64,000 nt of DNA from Streptomyces griseus subsp. griseus (lineage in GTDB: Bacteria > Actinomycetota > Actinomycetes > Streptomycetales > Streptomycetaceae): NCBI RefSeq assembly GCF_003610995.1, contig NZ_CP032543.1, positions 3,038,001 to 3,102,000 of the forward strand, in the 5' to 3' direction. A program made the position numbers and the translations under genes. Below the pieces are notes generated by a model. That model had not been told where the DNA came from. It did not search any database and saw only the letters and a list, made by a program, of their open reading frames with translations. Below are positions 49,817 to 58,269 of the stretch, one piece after another (the first letter of the stretch is position 1; each line of letters starts with the position of its first letter).

Positions 49817-49846
49817 TTGACGTGCCCGTCGACACTCTCCTAGCTT
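49817..49846 (+). promoter_or_regulatory. Promoter of the uronate-dehydrogenase-like gene
   Basis: TTGACG (49817-49822), 18-nt spacer, TAGCTT (49841-49846), a good match to the vegetative sigma consensus, about 95 bp before the start codon. Confidence 0.55.
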
Positions 49847-49940
49847 GCTCACGCATGTGGACAACGTCCGCGATACTGACGATGCCGCCGAGGGCGAGAG
49901 CCGGTCGGACCCCCGGCGCTCCGCACCGAGGAGACCCCGC

Positions 49941-50750
49941 ATGCCTGTCCCCCGCACCATCCTGCTGACCGGCGCCGCAGGCGGCCTGGGCACCCTGATG
50001 CGGGCCTTGCTGCCGGCGTACGGATACGAGCTCCGGCTCCTCGACCTGGTCCCGGTCAAGGGCGAACCAACCGCCATCACCGCTGACTTGGCGGATCAAA
50101 AGGCACTACGCGCGGCAGTGCGCGGGGTCGACGCGGTGATCCACCTGGCGGGCATCTCCCTGGAATCGACCTTCGACAAGATCCTGCGCGCGAACATCGA
50201 GGGCACGTACAACCTCTACGAGGCCGCCCGCGAGGAGGGCGTGGCCCGCATCGTGTTCGCATCCTCAAACCACGCGATCGGCTACACCCCGCGCCCCCGA
50301 CCCGGCGACCCGCCGGTCCCGATCGACACCCCGCGCCGCCCGGACACCTTCTACGGCCTGTCGAAGTCCTTCGGCGAGGACCTGGCACAGCTCTACTGGG
50401 ACAGGTACGGCCTGGAGACGGTGTCGGTCCGGATCGGCTCCTGCTTCCCGGAGCCGACCTCCGTACGGATGCTGTCGGTCTGGATGAGCCCGGCCGACGG
50501 GGCGCGCCTGTTCCACGCGGCGCTGACCGCCGAGGCGGTGGGTCACACGGTGGTCTACGGCTCGTCCGCCAACACCCGCCTGTGGTGGGACCTGTCGACG
50601 GCGCGCGCACTGGGCTACGCCCCGCAGGACGACTCGGAGCCGTACGCGGCGAAGCTGGTGGCCGAGCAGGGCGAGCTGGACCCGGCGAACCCGGCGCACG
50701 CGGGGGTGGGCGGCCACTTCGTCACGGACCCGCCGATCTGGCCGCACTGA
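49941..50750 (+). CDS. NAD-dependent epimerase-fold dehydrogenase, uronate-dehydrogenase-like
   Basis: 269 aa from ATG 49941 with GAGGAGA upstream. Extended-SDR/Rossmann N-terminus TILLTGAAGGLGTLMRALLP. The segments IVFASSNHAIGYTPR, YGLSKSFGEDLAQLYWDRYG (the YxxxK site), VRIGSCFPEPTSVRML and GHTVVYGSSANTRLWWD closely follow the pattern of bacterial uronate dehydrogenases, which oxidise glucuronate or galacturonate to aldarolactones. The neighbouring GH43 glycosidase supports plant-polysaccharide use. Other members of the family act on related sugars, so the exact substrate is not certain. Confidence 0.85.
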   Translation: MPVPRTILLTGAAGGLGTLMRALLPAYGYELRLLDLVPVKGEPTAITADLADQKALRAAVRGVDAVIHLAGISLESTFDKILRANIEGTYNLYEAAREEGVARIVFASSNHAIGYTPRPRPGDPPVPIDTPRRPDTFYGLSKSFGEDLAQLYWDRYGLETVSVRIGSCFPEPTSVRMLSVWMSPADGARLFHAALTAEAVGHTVVYGSSANTRLWWDLSTARALGYAPQDDSEPYAAKLVAEQGELDPANPAHAGVGGHFVTDPPIWPH

Positions 50751-50783
50751 CCCGGGGCCCAACACAACTTCGCGCACGGCCCG

Positions 50784-50825
50784 TTGACACTCTCACCCGC
50801 CGGCGGGATGCTGCGAGAGCGCTCT
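50784..50825 (+). promoter_or_regulatory. Promoter and LacI-like operator of the GH43 gene
   Basis: TTGACA (50784-50789), 17-nt spacer, GATGCT (50807-50812) as a weak -10; a perfect AGAGCGCTCT palindrome (50816-50825) sits just downstream. Its GAGCGCTC core is the same as in CebR-type LacI-family boxes of Streptomyces that respond to cello-oligosaccharides. Confidence 0.5.
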
Positions 50826-50957
50826 TCCATCGATGTAAACCCCACCTGGCCGAGCGCACCGGGCAGGGCCGCCCCCCACCCCCGCAGCCTCCATTCGCTC
50901 CCGCGCCCCAGCCCGAGCACCAACCACCGGAGGCACACGAGGGAGCGAGCCCAACCG

Positions 50958-52058
50958 ATGAGTCCGTTCCGCCGCTCTTCCGCCCTGGGCGTCCTGGCAC
51001 TGGCCGGCGTCCTCATGGCCGCCCTTTTCCTCTCCTCCCCCACCACAGCCCAAGGCGCTCCGTCCGCGGCCGAGTTGGCCCCGCAGGGCCAGACGAGTCT
51101 GCGGGCGGCCGACCCGAGCGTCCTGCGGGTGGGCAGCACGTACGTAGGCGTCCAGTCGACCGGCGGAGGCATCGCCGTACGCCAGGCGTCGTCGACGGAC
51201 GGCCTGGCCACGGCCCCCGCCCGCCAGGTCTGGTCGGACACCCGCGACCGGGGCGAGGTGTGGGCCCCGGAGATCGTGATGGACGGCGGCCGGTACTACA
51301 TCTACTTCACGGCGGGCCGGGGCGCGGCGCACCGCATGTTCGTGATCAGCTCCGCCACCTCCGACAGCGGCTACGGCGCCGAGACGCAACTCGCCCTGCC
51401 GGACGGCAAGTGGGCGATCGACGGCACCCTGTTCACCTTCAACGGGCAGCGCTGGTTCGTCTGGTCGGGCTGGGCGGGCGACACGAACGTGGAGCAGAAC
51501 CTCTACATCGCCCGCATGAGCAGCCCGACGCAGCCCACGGGCGCCCGGTACATCATTTCCCAGCCGCGCGAGAGCTGGGAGCGGGTGGTGGGCGACCCGT
51601 TCATCAACGAGAGCCCGGAGGCCATCAAGGACCCGAACGGCCAGCTGCACATCGTCTATTCGGCCAACGGCAGCTGGAGCGAGCAGTACTGCCTGGCGGA
51701 CCTGCGGCTGCGGGCAGGCGGCGACCCCACGAACGTATGGGACTGGTACAAGTCGAACGGCTGCCTGTTCGGCTCCAACCGGTCCACAATGATGGCGGGT
51801 TGGGACCCGACGCTGTACGTGAACGGCCCCGGCCACCACACGTTCGTACTGCTGAACGGCGACATCGACACGAGCCCGCCGGCGGGCCAGAGGTTCCCGT
51901 CGATGTTCCACGCGGTCCCGAAGGGCACGCCGTACTCCTGGGCCAACCGGTACTGGTACACCGGGTCGTTCGTGTGGTGGGGGAACACGACGTACTCGCG
52001 GGCGAACGTGCCGGGGCCCAACGCGGACACGGGGTGGAGCCTGAAGTTCTTCGAGTGA
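50958..52058 (+). CDS. Secreted glycoside hydrolase family 43 (arabinofuranosidase/arabinanase-like)
   Basis: 366 aa from ATG 50958 (GGGAGCGAG upstream). Signal peptide to about residue 32 (VLALAGVLMAALFLSSPTTA). Five-bladed propeller features: catalytic-base Asp in LRAADPSVLRVGSTYV, VWAPEIVMDGGRYYIYFTAG, the pKa-modulating Asp in KWAIDGTLFTFNG and the general-acid Glu in NESPEAIKDPNGQLHIVYSA. It cuts arabinan or arabinoxylan side chains outside the cell. The upstream uronate-dehydrogenase-like gene and the LacI-like box support induction by plant cell wall sugars. Confidence 0.85.
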   Translation: MSPFRRSSALGVLALAGVLMAALFLSSPTTAQGAPSAAELAPQGQTSLRAADPSVLRVGSTYVGVQSTGGGIAVRQASSTDGLATAPARQVWSDTRDRGEVWAPEIVMDGGRYYIYFTAGRGAAHRMFVISSATSDSGYGAETQLALPDGKWAIDGTLFTFNGQRWFVWSGWAGDTNVEQNLYIARMSSPTQPTGARYIISQPRESWERVVGDPFINESPEAIKDPNGQLHIVYSANGSWSEQYCLADLRLRAGGDPTNVWDWYKSNGCLFGSNRSTMMAGWDPTLYVNGPGHHTFVLLNGDIDTSPPAGQRFPSMFHAVPKGTPYSWANRYWYTGSFVWWGNTTYSRANVPGPNADTGWSLKFFE

Positions 52059-52105
52059 GGGGGCGCCCGGAAACTGCCCCGAAGCCCCCCTCGTCGCCAC
52101 CTCGC

Positions 52106-52201
52106 CTACCCCTCGACGACGAGCCGCTCCACCCCGGTGTCGGTGAGCGAGTCGAGGGAGTCGAGCTGCCGGGCGGCGCGGAGGAGGTCCTCGACCGCCT
52201 C
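52106..52201 (-). pseudogene. C-terminal remnant of an unidentified gene
   Basis: On the minus strand the frame ending at TAG (52106-52108) reads AEAVEDLLRAARQL, DSLDSLTDTGVERLVVEG-stop, with strong GC third-position bias, for about 31 codons. Upstream of 52201 the sequence changes to that of the SUKH gene's 3' end, whose stop is at 52235. So this looks like the surviving tail of a gene whose body was replaced when the SUKH gene entered. The parent family is not recognised. Confidence 0.5.
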
Positions 52202-52234
52202 AGCTGGAGGAGTGGGAATCCTGGCCTTGCGACC

Positions 52235-53629
52235 CTATGCAAGGGGTCCGAGGTTTCCCTCCAGAACAGTCTGGATGATCTGGGGCCGGTCCCAGAGAGC
52301 CAGAATCTCGTTGGCGATGGCCACGATGGGCAGGGGGTCCTGGTCGCCGTACGCCTTGATGGACGCAGCCGACAGGCTCCGGGGGACGGCGCCGGAGTCC
52401 AGAAGGACGCGCCAATCCTGCGGGCCGAGTTCCAGGAATTCCAGGCCGGTGAGCTCGGCGATCTCCAGCGGGTCGGCGAGCGTTCCGGCGTACGCGGTGA
52501 GGGTGCGCAGGCGGGGCAGCCCGAAGACCGGGGCGAGGCTGAAGGGTGCGCCGTCCCACACCCCTATCGAGAGGACTTCCAGGCCGGGGTGGGCGGCTTC
52601 CCGGACGCTCGTGATGCTCGCGTGGTTGACGTAGGCCACGAACGGTGACTCGTCTGTGCGGTGCCTACGCTCGTGCGCCTCCCGGTCCTGGACCCAGTCG
52701 GTGAGTGAGTCGGCCAGCAACTCGGCCCCGATGCTCTCTTCGTGACTGAGCAGGATGATCTGCCCGGTGTGTCCGCGCGGGCCTGGCGTCAGGTCGACCG
52801 CCAACTGGTCTCCTCCGCCGTTCTCGCCGAAAACGATCCACCCGGGTGACCCGACGACGCCCTGTACCAGGGCGTCGGGGCGCGTGACGACCGCCTCCAT
52901 GGCGGCGTGCTCCCAGCGGCAGTCGCGGGTCGAGGCCTCGGCGATGTACAGGTCGTCCACGGAGGAGAGCTCACAGCGCACCGCTTCGAAGACGGCATCT
53001 GCGGTCTCGTGGTCGTCGCCCCAGTCCTCCCAGCGCGCCCGGGTCACCCGGTAGAGCACCTTGAGTTCCTCTGGCAGGCGGACGCCCAGGCGTGCTTCGG
53101 CGGCGGCGATCTCCTCCTCCGTCGCGCCGATGGCGTCGGGTAGCCGTTCCCGCAGCGTCCGCTCCAGCACGATCGGGTCCGCCGAGGAGGCCGGCCTCGC
53201 TTCACGCGTCGGATCGGGGAGGCGGCGCCAAGGCTCGGGAAGAGAGTCTTCGACCAGGATGAGTGCGCCAGGATGAGGGGTTCCGATCCCGGGCTCCACC
53301 GCCGGGCTGGAGCCGAGCAGACGAAGCACGGTCGTCCCGGTAGGTTCGATCTCCGCCGAGAATGAGACGTCGTCGACACCGACCATCGCGGTCTGCACCC
53401 GCTCCACCGCGTCGAGCTCGTCCTGTATGTCCTCGGCCTGGGAGGCTCGACCGGGTGGCGGCAACGGGCGCGGGAGGGCCAGACTCCAACCGCCTCGCCC
53501 GATGCGACCCGCCACGTGTATGGGCTCGGCACCGGTCTTGTCCGCCTTGGCGGCCCGCAAGAGCCTCAGCACGGGCTGCCAGGTCGCGAAGTCATGTATC
53601 GATTGCCCGGAGGATTTCTGACTAGCCAT
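52235..53629 (-). CDS. SUKH-1 (SMI1/KNR4)-domain protein
   Basis: 464 aa from ATG 53629. The SUKH-1 motif lies mid-protein: GATEEEIAAAEARLGVRLPE then ELKVLYRVTRARWEDWGDD. It is flanked by an acidic N-terminal region and a C-terminal Leu-rich segment (LTGLEFLELGPQDWRVLLDS). SUKH proteins serve as immunity proteins to diverse nuclease and ADP-ribosylating toxins, or as components of other systems. No toxin is adjacent, so an orphan immunity or housekeeping role is possible. Base composition is lower in GC than its neighbours. It abuts a gene remnant (52106-52201) and shares its start region with an opposite gene (53628). Confidence 0.8.
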   Translation of the reverse strand: MASQKSSGQSIHDFATWQPVLRLLRAAKADKTGAEPIHVAGRIGRGGWSLALPRPLPPPGRASQAEDIQDELDAVERVQTAMVGVDDVSFSAEIEPTGTTVLRLLGSSPAVEPGIGTPHPGALILVEDSLPEPWRRLPDPTREARPASSADPIVLERTLRERLPDAIGATEEEIAAAEARLGVRLPEELKVLYRVTRARWEDWGDDHETADAVFEAVRCELSSVDDLYIAEASTRDCRWEHAAMEAVVTRPDALVQGVVGSPGWIVFGENGGGDQLAVDLTPGPRGHTGQIILLSHEESIGAELLADSLTDWVQDREAHERRHRTDESPFVAYVNHASITSVREAAHPGLEVLSIGVWDGAPFSLAPVFGLPRLRTLTAYAGTLADPLEIAELTGLEFLELGPQDWRVLLDSGAVPRSLSAASIKAYGDQDPLPIVAIANEILALWDRPQIIQTVLEGNLGPLA

Positions 53630-53969
53630 GCCCAGACCGTACGCCGGGCGGCTGACACCCGGTGTGACAGGAGACCAGGGCGTTGAGGGCGAGGCCGAGG
53701 GCGCCGATCCGGTGCTCCATGCCGTCCTGGACCGGCCGGACGTCGGCGAGGACGCGGCCCGGAGGGAAATGAGCCGCGGCCCGTCCCTGTTCATCCGACT
53801 GACCGGCGAGCGCGAGTGCCCCGAGGTGGTCGTGGAGGACGAGGGCTGGTCCATGGTCACCGTGCGGGTCCCGCTCGTACCGCCGGACGACCGGATCGCC
53901 GATCACCGTCGGCTTCTGCGCCGGGGGATGGTCCACTGGGTACCGATGCCTGCGGGTCACGGGCGGTAG
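53628..53969 (+). CDS. Hypothetical 113-aa protein
   Basis: ATG 53628 overlaps the ATG of the divergent SUKH gene by two bases. Coding-like GC bias runs through the frame, which ends GPSLFIRLTGERECPEVVVE, DEGWSMVTVRVPLVPPDDRI then ADHRRLLRRGMVHWVP. A clean hairpin starts 11 nt after the stop, supporting a real transcription unit. The start is uncertain: an internal ATG at 53769 has GGAGGG too close, and the 5' part may be non-coding. No family recognised; it may be the 3' end of a decayed gene. Confidence 0.45.
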   Translation: MPRPYAGRLTPGVTGDQGVEGEAEGADPVLHAVLDRPDVGEDAARREMSRGPSLFIRLTGERECPEVVVEDEGWSMVTVRVPLVPPDDRIADHRRLLRRGMVHWVPMPAGHGR

Positions 53970-53979
53970 CCCACGGCCA

Positions 53980-54010
53980 GTGACCGCATGACCGGGGGCT
54001 ATGCGGTCAC
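53980..54010. terminator. Hairpin after the 53628-53969 frame
   Basis: GTGACCGCAT (53980-53989) pairs perfectly with ATGCGGTCAC (54001-54010), 11-nt loop, 11 nt after the plus-strand stop. Confidence 0.7.
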
Positions 54011-54102
54011 CAGGGACATCCGGCATCGGCTGGGTCTCGACGCACGTCCCGCCGTTGTCGCCGCTGTAAGAGGACTTTCACCCAGGCGCTGTCGGGCAGG
54101 CC

Positions 54103-54140
54103 GTGCACGGGAAGGAAGCCGCCGCGGCCCTCCCGTGCAC
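54103..54140. terminator. Hairpin downstream of the M23 peptidase gene
   Basis: GTGCACGGGA (54103-54112) pairs with TCCCGTGCAC (54131-54140), 22 nt beyond the stop of the minus-strand peptidase gene; an imperfect extension exists on the loop side. Confidence 0.65.
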
Positions 54141-54161
54141 GGGATCATGGGGAGGGTGCGG

Positions 54162-55010
54162 TCAGCAGTTCGGGATCACCGCGCCGTTGTTGTCACGGGC
54201 CTCGTCGTTGCCCCAGCGGGAGAGGTAGTACGCGGAGACGTAGGCGTTGCGGCCGTTCTTGCCCGGGTACACCGAGTCCAGGTCGGTGCGCAGCCACCAG
54301 TGGTTGAACTGGGTCGCCGTCCCGACGCGGGCGCCCCACACCTTGCAGTAGACGTAGTTCGTGCCGGCGTTGAGGGTGCCCTGCGCGTCCGCGGTGTTGG
54401 GGGCGGCGTAACCCGTGGCGTTGGCGAAGGTGTCGACCCAGGACCTTCCGCCTCCGCCGCAACCGTTGTCGCTGGTCAGGTACTTGGCGTAGTACGAGCC
54501 TGGATAGGGGCTCAGCGACTGGCCGTTGATGACGATGTTCTGGCCGACTCCGTTGAGGAGCTGCTCGTAGTGGATATGGGCGCCGGAGCTGTTGCCGGTG
54601 GACCCGGTGGTGCCGATCTGCTGGCCCTGGCCGACCTGGGCCCCGTTGGCGACGGAGAAGGCGTTGAGGTGGAAGTAGTAGGTCTGCCAGCCGCCGCCGT
54701 GGTCGATGGAGATGTAGTTGCCCGCGCCGCTGGGCTGGGAGTGGCGGTAGGCCGTGCCGGGGGCGGAGGCGAGGACCGGGGAGCCGGCGGTGGCGCCGCC
54801 GTCGGTGCGGACGAAGTCCAGGGCCCGTCTGACCTCGGCGGAGTGGTGGCTGTAGGTCCACTGCTGGCCGCAGGCGTACGGCGCCTTGAAGTTGGGCGCT
54901 GCGGCGGCGGGGGACGCGGTGGCGGTGACGGTGAGCAGTCCGCCGAGGAGTGTGAGCAGGGCGAGGAGGCTCGTACGCGTACGGGAACGTACTCGGGGAG
55001 AGCGGCGCAT
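54162..55010 (-). CDS. Secreted M23 (LytM-type) metallopeptidase
   Basis: 282 aa from ATG 55010 with GGAGGAT upstream. Signal peptide ends AAAAPNFKAP (about residue 38). The M23 zinc site is recognisable as VRRALDFVRTDGG (Asp ligand region) and GAHIHYEQLLNG (HxH), with GWQTYYFHLNAFSVANGAQV between. The C-terminal about 110 residues (SWVDTFANATGYAAPNTADA, YCKVWGARVGTATQFNHWWL) form an extra domain of unknown role, perhaps cell-wall binding. Target is probably peptidoglycan cross-bridges or a rival's wall. A hairpin (54103-54140) ends the gene. Confidence 0.9.
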   Translation of the reverse strand: MRRSPRVRSRTRTSLLALLTLLGGLLTVTATASPAAAAPNFKAPYACGQQWTYSHHSAEVRRALDFVRTDGGATAGSPVLASAPGTAYRHSQPSGAGNYISIDHGGGWQTYYFHLNAFSVANGAQVGQGQQIGTTGSTGNSSGAHIHYEQLLNGVGQNIVINGQSLSPYPGSYYAKYLTSDNGCGGGGRSWVDTFANATGYAAPNTADAQGTLNAGTNYVYCKVWGARVGTATQFNHWWLRTDLDSVYPGKNGRNAYVSAYYLSRWGNDEARDNNGAVIPNC

Positions 55011-55152
55011 GGGCGGGGATCCTCCGGGTCGACAACCGTGCAGTGGGGTGCGGGGTGTGCGAAGTGCCATGGAGTCTACGCGAGTTGAACGGACTCCAGG
55101 GTGCCGCAATCCGGGCCGGCTGGACAGACCGCGTGACCTGGGAACCCTCGGG

Positions 55153-55773
55153 TCAGAGGTGGGCGAGCAGGTCGTCGAGTGGGGCGGGCACGCGGCCGGC
55201 GTCGAGGGCTTCGGCCAGGACGCGGCCGTAGTGAATCTTGCGCCCCTTCTTCGTGCCGAGGAACCGCCTCAACTGCTGCTGCGGGGAACGGCCTTGCTGG
55301 GCCGGCTGGCGCAGGAAGATCCGCAGGGCGCGCACATCACCCTCGGCTTCGATGAGTTCCTCGACCCGGGACACACCGAGGGCACGGATCAGCTCCTCCT
55401 CCAGGTCGGCCGCGCAGACGAAGAACTCCTGCTCCGCCCCCGCCCCGGCCCGCTCCCACCCTCGCGCGTAGAAGCCGCGCTCCCGCTCGTCGCAGAGGCC
55501 GGTGAGGCGGATGCCCAGGCCGGAGGGCCCGAGAAGGCCGGCGAAGCGGGCGACGCTCATCGCGCCGCCCATGGGGAGGACGCAGACCCCTTCGGCGGCG
55601 AGGTCCCGGCCACGGCTCTCGGCCAGCGCGTTGACGGCGGCGGCGTCGCTCGGGCCTTCGAGTAGGACGGCGGTCCGTACGGTGAGCTGTCCGGCCAGGT
55701 CACGGGCGGGGGCGCCGGGGTCGCCGGCGGCCCATGCGGTGACCGCCTCCCGGAACTCCTCCATGTCCGCCAT
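55153..55773 (-). CDS. TOPRIM-domain (OLD-like) protein
   Basis: 206 aa from ATG 55773 with GGAGAC upstream. TOPRIM signature: VLLEGPSDAAAVNALAESRG (Glu), CVLPMGGAMSVARFAGLLGP and LTGLCDERERGFYARGWERA (DxE) fit the catalytic acidic cluster of OLD-family/topoisomerase-primase nucleases. An ATPase domain is absent, so it is a stand-alone TOPRIM. The C-terminus is basic (FLGTKKGRKIHYGRVLAEAL). Such proteins appear near defence or repair genes; here the neighbours are an M23 peptidase and an M20 remnant, so the context is silent. Confidence 0.75.
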   Translation of the reverse strand: MADMEEFREAVTAWAAGDPGAPARDLAGQLTVRTAVLLEGPSDAAAVNALAESRGRDLAAEGVCVLPMGGAMSVARFAGLLGPSGLGIRLTGLCDERERGFYARGWERAGAGAEQEFFVCAADLEEELIRALGVSRVEELIEAEGDVRALRIFLRQPAQQGRSPQQQLRRFLGTKKGRKIHYGRVLAEALDAGRVPAPLDDLLAHL

Positions 55774-55886
55774 GAGGCGAGTCTCCGTCCTCGGCGGCCG
55801 GGGCGGTAGCGAATTTACTCCGACACGCTGACCGGAGAGGCCTGGACCGGACGCCCCTGAGCCCGGCGAATGGCCCTCACCAGCCC

Positions 55887-56280
55887 GGCCGCCGGCTGTG
55901 CGCTCGGCCATGGCGTCGATGACGACGTACTCGTGGTCGGCGCGGGCACCGCCGCCGACCGCTCCCAGGCCGTCCGGCGTCGGCACGCCCAGGGCGGCGG
56001 ACGCGACGGTCGGGGTGACCGTCGTCCCGAGCTCGGGACGGCTGAGTGCGGCGATGTCCAGCACCTGGTGCGCGGCCTCGACGAGGGCGTTGATCCCGGC
56101 TTCCGGCTCCAGCCCGGCGTGCGAGGCCCGGCCCGCGACGGAGACCTGGAACGCGCCGCAGCCCTTGCGGGCGGTCTTCAGGGCTCCCCCGTCGGCGGCC
56201 CCCTCGAAGACCAGCACGGCACCGCAGGCGCGGGCCCGCTCCTCGATGAGCGCCCGGGAGGAGAAGGAGCCGACCTGTGC
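55887..56280 (-). pseudogene. M20-family peptidase remnant, truncated and internally deleted
   Basis: In frame with and upstream of the TOPRIM gene (minus strand) the sequence reads QVGSFSSRALIEERARACGA, VLVFEGAADGGALKTARKGC, GAFQVSVAGRASHAGLEPEA, an M20 carboxypeptidase dimerisation region. It then jumps from TVTPTVASA directly to LGVPTPDGLGAVGGGARADH, which belongs near the C-terminus. The N-terminal metal-binding half is missing, as is the part between. The residual frame is open into the next gene, so a fusion transcript is possible, but no peptidase activity can be expected. Confidence 0.75.
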
Positions 56281-56289
56281 CCACCCCCC

Positions 56290-58194
56290 TCACCGCCGGT
56301 ACAACCCCTCGATCTCCCCCGCGAAGTCCCGCGCGATCGCATCCCTCTTCAGCTTCAGCGACGGCGTCAGGTGGCCCTTCTCCTCCGTGAAGTCCACCGG
56401 CAGCACCGTGAACTTCCGGATCGACTCCGCGCGCGACACCAGGCGGTTCGCCTCGTCCACCGCCTTCTGCAAGGACGTGCGGAGGTCCTCGTCGTGGACC
56501 AACTCCCTCAGCGGCACGTCCTGTTTCTTCACCATCTGGCGCCAGTGCTGGAGGCCGTCCGGCTCCAGGGTGATCAGGGCCGTGATGTACGAGCGGTTGT
56601 CGCCGACCACCATGCACTGGCTGACCAGGGGGTGGGCGCGGAGCCAGTCCTCCAAGGGGGCGGGGGTGACGTTCTTACCGCCCGACGTGATGATGATGTC
56701 CTTCTTGCGGCCCGTGATCGTCAGGTAGCCGTCCTCGTCCAGCGCGCCCAGGTCGCCCGTCGGGAACCAGTCGCCGTCCAGCAGGTACGGGACCGGCTCC
56801 GCGCGTTCCGTGTCCCAGTAGCCCCGGAACACCTGGCCGCCCCGGAGCAGCACCTCACCGTCGTCCGCGATGCGTACCGACGTACCGGGCAGCGGCCAAC
56901 CCACCGTCCCCAGACGGGGTTTGAGGGGCGGGGTCACCGTGTGGGCCGCCGTCGTCTCCGTGAGGCCGTACCCCTCGAAGATGCCGATGCCCGCGCCCTC
57001 GTAGAACGCCGCGAGCCGGCGGCCCAGCGGGGAGCCGCCGCAGATCACATAGCGGACCTTGCCGCCCAGTGCCGCCCGGATACGGCGGTAGACCAGGGGG
57101 TCGTAGAGGGCGCGGGCCGCGCGCAGGCCGAGGCCCGGCCCGGGGCCCGTGCCGTGTTCGGCGGCCTCGACCGCCTTGCCGTAGCGTTGCGCTATCCGGG
57201 CCGCGCGGTCGAACGACGAGGCCCGGCCCATCTTCTCCGCCGTCGCCCGGCCCGTGTTGTAGACCTTCTCCAGGACGTACGGGATGGCCAGGAGGAAGGT
57301 GGGGCGGAAGCCCGCCAGGTCGGCCAGGAGGTCCTCCGTCTGGATCGATGGGGCGTGGCCCAGGCGGACCCTCGCCCGCATGCAGCCGATCGCCACCATC
57401 CTCCCGAACACGTGCGAGAGGGGGAGGAAGAGGAGCGTGGAGGCCGGGTCCTTGGAGACCGACTTGAAGACCGGGTGGAGGAGTTCGATCGCGTTGTCCA
57501 CCTCGGCGAAGAAGTTGCCGTGGGTGAGGACACAGCCCTTCGGGCGGCCCGTCGTGCCCGAGGTGTAGATCAGGGTGGCGGGGCTGTCCGGTTCCAACGT
57601 TGCGCGGCGCGCCGACACCGCCTCGTCGGGGATGTGCTTCCCCAGCGACTTGAGGTGGCCGATCGCCCCCGTGTCGAACTGCCACAGGTGCGCCAGATCG
57701 CCCAGCTGCTTGCGCTCCTGGCTGATCAGGCGGCCCTGCTCCTTCGTCTCCACCGCGCACGCCACCGCGCCCGAGTCCTGGAGGATCCAGCGGGTCTGGA
57801 AGGCGGAGGAGGTGGGGTAGACGGGGACCGTCACCAGGCCGGCCGCCCAGGCCGCGAAGTCCAGCAGCGTCCACTCGTACGTCGAACGGGCCATGATCGC
57901 GACCCGGTCCCCCGCGCGCAGCCCCTCCGCCATCAACCCCTTCGCCACCGCCAGCACCTCGGCGGCGAACTCGGCGGCGGTCACGTCGTGCCAGGTGGAC
58001 TCGGCGTCCTTACGGCTCAGCACCGCCTCGGACGGGGCCTCACGGGCGTTGTCGAACGGGATCTCGGCCAGCGAGCCCCGCAGGACCGGGGGCGCGAACG
58101 CCGGTACGGAGACCTCCTGGACCCGGCCGTCCGGGCCTCTCTTCTTCGTGGGTTCCACCAGGGTGGGCGTGGGGGCGGCTGAAGGCGTTGACAC
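56290..58194 (-). CDS. Long-chain acyl-CoA synthetase (AMP-forming)
   Basis: 634 aa from GTG 58194 with GAGGAG 6 nt upstream. ANL-family motifs: TLIYTSGTTGRPKGCVLTHG (A3 P-loop), FEGYGLTETTAAHT (A5), WFPTGDLGALDEDGYLTITG (A7-A8) and ITSGGKNVTPAPLEDWLR. The C-terminal KGHLTPSLKLKRDAIARDF has the catalytic Lys. The sequence is FadD15-like. It activates fatty acids with CoA and AMP. It follows the thiolase gene on the same strand (75-bp gap), consistent with a beta-oxidation role. Confidence 0.93.
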   Translation of the reverse strand: MSTPSAAPTPTLVEPTKKRGPDGRVQEVSVPAFAPPVLRGSLAEIPFDNAREAPSEAVLSRKDAESTWHDVTAAEFAAEVLAVAKGLMAEGLRAGDRVAIMARSTYEWTLLDFAAWAAGLVTVPVYPTSSAFQTRWILQDSGAVACAVETKEQGRLISQERKQLGDLAHLWQFDTGAIGHLKSLGKHIPDEAVSARRATLEPDSPATLIYTSGTTGRPKGCVLTHGNFFAEVDNAIELLHPVFKSVSKDPASTLLFLPLSHVFGRMVAIGCMRARVRLGHAPSIQTEDLLADLAGFRPTFLLAIPYVLEKVYNTGRATAEKMGRASSFDRAARIAQRYGKAVEAAEHGTGPGPGLGLRAARALYDPLVYRRIRAALGGKVRYVICGGSPLGRRLAAFYEGAGIGIFEGYGLTETTAAHTVTPPLKPRLGTVGWPLPGTSVRIADDGEVLLRGGQVFRGYWDTERAEPVPYLLDGDWFPTGDLGALDEDGYLTITGRKKDIIITSGGKNVTPAPLEDWLRAHPLVSQCMVVGDNRSYITALITLEPDGLQHWRQMVKKQDVPLRELVHDEDLRTSLQKAVDEANRLVSRAESIRKFTVLPVDFTEEKGHLTPSLKLKRDAIARDFAGEIEGLYRR

Positions 58195-58269
58195 GTGCGG
58201 CTCCTCAGGGGCGGGGGGTCGGGCGGGTCTTCGTCGCCGGGTCGTCCGTCCGGCAGGTCGCAGAAGTCC

